Position numbers and translations under genes: made by a program. Below the pieces are notes generated by a model. The model had not been told where the DNA came from. It did not search any database and worked only from the letters and a program-made list of their open reading frames with translations. A stretch of DNA of 17,277 bases from Actinomycetota bacterium (lineage in GTDB: Bacteria; Actinomycetota; Acidimicrobiia; IMCC26256; PALSA-610): assembly GCA_005779345.1 (NCBI GenBank), contig SXJQ01000039.1, positions 1-17,277 on the forward strand, read 5' to 3'. This document shows, piece after piece, positions 13,956 to 17,277 of the stretch (the stretch's first letter is position 1; the number at the start of each line of letters is the position of its first letter).

Positions 13956-15697
13956 CCGACGCCACCGAGCGCCGCCGCCTCCTCGTACTCGCCGCGTTCG
14001 CCGACAACGACGCCGCGGGGCTCGCGACCCTCGCCGTCGCGGCCGAGGCGGTCGCGCGCGGCTGGTCCGTGGCCGTCGCGACCCCGGATGGCCCACTCGC
14101 GGAACTCGTCACCGAGGCCGGAGCCCAGCACTTCCTCGTCGACGACGTCGCGCCCCTCGGTCCGGGTCGGGTGGCGGCGCGCGGTGCCATACGCCGCGCC
14201 CGGCGCGTCGGTCGACGCGTCACCGACATGATCCGCGACGCCGACGCGGTCGTCATCGCGGGTGAGTGGATGCTGCACGCGGTCGCGGCGGGCGCCCCCG
14301 CCGGGCCGGTCTTCTGGCTGGCCCGGGGGGTGCCGGTCGGGCCGGTTCGCCGGGTCGTGATCGACGACGTGATCGGCGTGGTCGACCTCGTCATCGCGCC
14401 CGACGAGCACGTGGCCCGCGCCCTCGTCGGTTCGCCGCCGCCGGTGCTCGTCGTCGGCACGGGCGCTGCTGCGGTGCGCCGAAGCCTCGACATCGTGGCC
14501 GAACGGACCGCGGGAGCTGCGCGCGAGGCCGCCACCGCACACCGAGCGGTCTTCGCGGTCCCCGACTACCTCCCGACCATCGGCGGCACGACCCGCCAGA
14601 CGGCCAACCAGGCGCGAGCGCTGCACGAACGCGGTTGGCACGTCGACGTGCTCACCCAGCGCATCGATCACCGTTGGCCGCGGGTGCAACGAGTCGAGGG
14701 GATCGAGGTCCATCGGCTCCGGCCGGCGAGCCGGCACCGCTGGGCGATGAAGCTCGTGGTGTTCCGTGCATGGGTGTGGCTTCGCCGCCACCGCGACGCG
14801 ATCGATGTCGTGAATGTCGTCATGTACCCCGACTTCGCCGTCGCCGCGATCCTCGCCGGGCTCGGTGATCGCGTCGTCATGTGCTGGGCGGGGCTCGGTG
14901 ATGCGACCGACACGCTCGCGGTCCCCGGGCTCGGCGTCCGGCATGCGCTCGCGCGCGCTCGGCTTCGATTGTTGCGCGGGGTGGTCAACGTCGCGCTGAC
15001 CCCGGCCCTCGTCGAGGAACTCGCGCGCTGCGGGATCCCCGACGACGTCGAGGTCGTCCCGATCCCGCTCGACACCTCGCGGTTTCGGCCGCCGACCGCC
15101 GTCGAGCGCGACGCGGCCCGCCGCGACCTCGGGATCTCGCCCGACGCCTTCGTCGTCGCGTACGTCGGGCACCTCCGGGCGCTCAAACGCGTCGACCGCC
15201 TCGTCACCGCGTTCGCCCACGTCCACGCCGCCGTTCCCCACGCGCATCTCGTCGTCGTCGGCGGGAGCCGCTCCGATCTCGAGGACGAGACGCACGCGTT
15301 GCGGGCCCAGGTCGCCACGGCCGGGATCTCCGACGCGGTCGCCTTCACGGGGACCGTGCCCGATGTCGAGCACCGGTTGCACGCGGCCGACGTCTTCGTG
15401 CTGCCGTCGGATCGTGAGGGGCTGCCCAATGCGATCCTCGAAGCGATGGCCTGCGGTCTCGCGTGCATCGCGCCCGCGAGTGCCGGTGGCGATCAGGTGC
15501 TCGACGAGACGACCGGGCTCATCCCCCCGAGCAACTCTGCCGACGATCTCACGACGGCGATCATGTCGCTCGCGATCGATCCCGAACGGCGGGCGCGGCT
15601 CGGCGCGGCGGCCGCGGTCGCGGCGCGCGCCTACGGGCTCGAGGCCGTCGCCGACCGGTACGAATCGATCTACTCGGGGCTCCGCCGCTCGCGGTGA
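13952..15697 (+). CDS. GT4-family glycosyltransferase with an extra N-terminal Rossmann-like domain
   Basis: A 581-residue protein, about 200 longer than a usual GT4. Residues 197-581 are a complete GT-B enzyme: FAVPDYLPTIGGTTRQTANQA, YVGHLRALKRVDRL and EGLPNAILE with Glu489 and Glu497. Residues 1-196 resemble the N-terminal half of a second GT-B protein, with a glycine-containing first loop (NDAAGLATL), a GWSVAVATPDGPLAELVTEAG strand-helix unit and VVIAGEW, but no donor-binding C-terminal half. A continuous frame with no stop and the ATGA overlap with the previous gene make one polypeptide likely. The extra part may bind an acceptor or a partner; its role is unknown. A pentamer repeat overlaps the stop. 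Confidence 0.88.
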   Translation: MTDATERRRLLVLAAFADNDAAGLATLAVAAEAVARGWSVAVATPDGPLAELVTEAGAQHFLVDDVAPLGPGRVAARGAIRRARRVGRRVTDMIRDADAVVIAGEWMLHAVAAGAPAGPVFWLARGVPVGPVRRVVIDDVIGVVDLVIAPDEHVARALVGSPPPVLVVGTGAAAVRRSLDIVAERTAGAAREAATAHRAVFAVPDYLPTIGGTTRQTANQARALHERGWHVDVLTQRIDHRWPRVQRVEGIEVHRLRPASRHRWAMKLVVFRAWVWLRRHRDAIDVVNVVMYPDFAVAAILAGLGDRVVMCWAGLGDATDTLAVPGLGVRHALARARLRLLRGVVNVALTPALVEELARCGIPDDVEVVPIPLDTSRFRPPTAVERDAARRDLGISPDAFVVAYVGHLRALKRVDRLVTAFAHVHAAVPHAHLVVVGGSRSDLEDETHALRAQVATAGISDAVAFTGTVPDVEHRLHAADVFVLPSDREGLPNAILEAMACGLACIAPASAGGDQVLDETTGLIPPSNSADDLTTAIMSLAIDPERRARLGAAAAVAARAYGLEAVADRYESIYSGLRRSR

Positions 15698-15718
15698 TGT
15701 GAGGTGACGTGACGTGTC
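15694..15718 (+). repeat. Five tandem GTGAN-type pentamers over the stop codon
   Basis: The units read GTGAT, GTGAG, GTGAC, GTGAC and GTGTC without gaps. The first contains the TGA stop of the GT4 fusion gene, and the rest lie in the 54-bp gap before the convergent hydrolase gene. No hairpin with a T-run is present here. It may be a remnant of slippage. Confidence 0.6.
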
Positions 15719-15751
15719 GCGGCGGCGCGCGTGCGCGGCCGTCGAGACCGC

Positions 15752-16987
15752 TCACCCCGCGGTCCCGGCCCCGGGCCAACGAAGGCGGGCGTACACGAGG
15801 CGGGCGACGCGCTGGGTGTCGACGCAGTCGTCGCTGCCGGCGGGAGCCAGATGGGCCGCCGGGCCGCACAGCCCGCGGCGGTTGTCGCGCGAACCGTCGG
15901 CCGGACGGCGAATCGCAGATTCGAACGCGGCGAGCGCGGGCTTGTCGGTCCCCCCGTGGCGGACCAGACCCATCCGCTGCCAGGTCTGCCCGGAACTCGC
16001 CGACAGATCGCGGTAGGTGTAGACGAACAGGTTCCCGGCGAACTCGTGGTCGTACCACGCGTCGACGAGTTGGCGGATCCGGGCGGCCTGCACCGTCTCG
16101 CTCACGCCCTTGGAGTCCGATCCCGTTCCGAAACCGGTCTCGGTGCCCCAGATGGGTTTGCGCGCATCGCCGAACGCGGTCATCACGGCGTGGGTCGCGG
16201 CGAGGCTCGAGATCGGGTTCCAGTCGCCGGGCATCGTCGGCTCGAACGGCATGGTGTACGGATGCACCGCCACCGCGTCGAGCGAACCCTTCGCGCCGGC
16301 CGCATAGATCGCGGTCAGGAAGGATCGAGGCCGCATCGCCGCGCCCGGGGTGTCGGGTGCCGGGGCGAGGCCACCGTTCATGACGACGGCGTCGGGGTCG
16401 ACACCGTGGATCGCGGCGCTCGCACCGACGAGCAGGCGGGCGTACGCCTCGGGGTCGGGCGCAGGCGCCCAGAACTGCTCGATGTTGGGTTCGTTCCAGA
16501 TCTCCCAGTGACCGATCCCACGAGGCGCGTAACGGCGCGCTGCCGCGGCCACGAACCGGGCGAAGTCGTCAGGGTCGCTCGGCGGCGTCTTGTCGCCGAC
16601 GCCGGGCGGGCGCGCCCAGGTCGGCGTGTAGGCGGGCATCGCCAGGATCTGGAGGCCCCGCGCCTGGGCCGCGTCGACCACGCGATCGGTCGGACCCCAA
16701 TTCCAGGCGTCGGGTCCGCCGGCTTGGATCGACGGCCAGTCGAAATCGAGGCGCAGCCAGCGCGCCCCCGTGGCGGCGATCCCGTCGAGGTCGGCCGCGA
16801 GTTGGGCGTCGGAGCCCCACAGGATCGAATGACCCTGGGAGAACCCGGTCGTGGCGGCCACGGTCCGCACACCGGCGGCGTGCGCGGACGGGGCAGGAAT
16901 CACGCCCGCGACGGAGCCGACGACCGATCCCGCGACCAGCGCGACCGTCGTCGGCAGCACCGAACTCCACCCGAGTCTGATTCTCAC
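15752..16987 (-). CDS. Secreted TIM-barrel glycoside hydrolase (GH39/GH5-like)
   Basis: A 411-residue secreted enzyme. Residues 1-37 form a signal peptide with Arg2/Arg4, a hydrophobic core and a SAHA cleavage site. Residues 45-350 follow clan GH-A: RWLRLDFDW (strand 2), LAMPAYTPTW (strand 3), GHWEIWNEPN with Glu166 as acid/base, and WGTETGFG with Glu283 as nucleophile. The closest idea is the GH39 PslG type, which cuts the polysaccharide made by its own locus; this fits the position beside Wzz, Wzy and GT genes but is inferred. A C-terminal stretch after about residue 350 contains two Cys that could form a disulfide. GTG at 16987 is chosen for its signal peptide and GGAGGT ribosome binding site. 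The upstream open frame would add 61 Arg/Pro-rich residues before the signal. Confidence 0.88.
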   Translation of the reverse strand: MRIRLGWSSVLPTTVALVAGSVVGSVAGVIPAPSAHAAGVRTVAATTGFSQGHSILWGSDAQLAADLDGIAATGARWLRLDFDWPSIQAGGPDAWNWGPTDRVVDAAQARGLQILAMPAYTPTWARPPGVGDKTPPSDPDDFARFVAAAARRYAPRGIGHWEIWNEPNIEQFWAPAPDPEAYARLLVGASAAIHGVDPDAVVMNGGLAPAPDTPGAAMRPRSFLTAIYAAGAKGSLDAVAVHPYTMPFEPTMPGDWNPISSLAATHAVMTAFGDARKPIWGTETGFGTGSDSKGVSETVQAARIRQLVDAWYDHEFAGNLFVYTYRDLSASSGQTWQRMGLVRHGGTDKPALAAFESAIRRPADGSRDNRRGLCGPAAHLAPAGSDDCVDTQRVARLVYARLRWPGAGTAG

Positions 16988-16995
16988 GCTCCGTG

Positions 16996-17001
16996 ACCTC
17001 C
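16996..17001 (-). promoter_or_regulatory. Ribosome binding site fixing the hydrolase start
   Basis: GGAGGT on the minus strand lies 8 nt before the GTG at 16987. This spacing decides the start in favour of the form that begins with a signal peptide. I see no TANNNT box nearby. Confidence 0.75.
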
Positions 17002-17171
17002 GTTGAGTACTACGGAGCGGCGGGGCGGCGACTTGAGCGGCGCGCGACGCGAGCGCCGGAGGCCCCCGGTGCCGGCGCCCCCGTACCGCAGCCCGGGGCC
17101 AGGCGGCGAAGAAGAGAAGTTCGGCCCAATCTGGCGCTCGATCCTTGCGACGCGGCACCGCGGGAACCACA

Positions 17172-17277
17172 ATGAGTCACGCTTCGTGGCGCCGCCACGA
17201 CCGCCTGCCCGCCGACCAAGGCCCAGGTGTGGTCACTCCGACTCCCAATCCTGCGACCGAACCGTCCGGCGAGCCCC
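17172..17277 (+). CDS. Possible N-terminus of a gene leaving the window
   Basis: An ATG at 17172 opens 35 codons without a stop up to the edge (MSHASWRRHDRLPADQGP and on). The peptide is basic, then Pro/Thr-rich, as in the disordered cytoplasmic N-termini of some polyprenyl sugar transferases or membrane proteins; no domain is visible. Only a weak GGGA precedes it. It would be divergent from the hydrolase gene. The 184 bp between them hold the hydrolase ribosome binding site and nothing else I recognise. Confidence 0.35.
   Translation, partial: MSHASWRRHDRLPADQGPGVVTPTPNPATEPSGEP

Overview
The window is GC-rich, uses many GTG starts, has tightly overlapping genes and carries an actinobacterial-type RpiB (a Glu in place of the E. 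coli catalytic Cys). Together these suggest a high-GC actinobacterium, possibly of the Acidimicrobiia; that placement is inference, since no rRNA or marker phylogeny is available here. No tRNA, rRNA, CRISPR array, insertion sequence or phage gene was seen. Almost everything except the first 1.3 kb is a surface-polysaccharide (exopolysaccharide, capsule or O-antigen-like) locus.

Left edge (1-1314): the first codons of an unidentified minus-strand gene, rpiB on the minus strand, and a divergent plus-strand gene for an exported, membrane-anchored cupredoxin-fold protein that lacks two expected copper ligands. It ends 3 bp from the end of the polysaccharide operon.

Nucleotide-sugar and modification operon (1318-7321, minus): six genes, each overlapping the next by 4 bp, in the order DegT-type aminotransferase, Gfo/Idh/MocA dehydrogenase, hexapeptide N-acetyltransferase with a Cys4 tail, FAD-dependent oxidoreductase, NodB-type polysaccharide deacetylase, family 2 glycosyltransferase. 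A good sigma-70-like promoter (GTGACA, 17 bp, TAGAAT) precedes the operon, with two inverted repeats in its leader. A divergent UDP-GlcNAc-type 2-epimerase (7514-8611) follows. Dehydrogenase, aminotransferase, acetyltransferase and epimerase resemble the set that makes UDP-GlcNAc3NAcA and UDP-ManNAc3NAcA (WbpB, WbpE, WbpD, WbpI); the 6-dehydrogenase WbpA is not in the window. The deacetylase is interrupted by an in-frame TAG although the reading frame beyond it is well conserved.

Assembly region (8666-15697): a GT4 glycosyltransferase and a Wzy/O-antigen-ligase-like polytopic protein on the minus strand; divergently, a fused Wzz plus bacterial tyrosine-kinase-like protein, a GT4 glycosyltransferase and a 581-residue GT4 with an extra N-terminal Rossmann-like domain. 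A secreted GH39/GH5-like hydrolase (15752-16987, minus) faces this set. A possible further gene starts at 17172 and leaves the window. No phosphoglycosyl transferase that would start the lipid-linked unit, and no Wzx flippase, is visible, so the locus must continue outside or rely on distant genes.

The best second-look items are the amber-interrupted deacetylase, a recurring TANNNT box 6-9 nt before start codons (candidate leaderless transcripts), the two-hairpin leader of the sugar operon, the ligand-poor cupredoxin with a LAxTG-like motif and long tail, and the GT4 fusion. I see no convincing wholly new system; the sugar cassette with its odd aminotransferase motif is the likeliest source of new chemistry.
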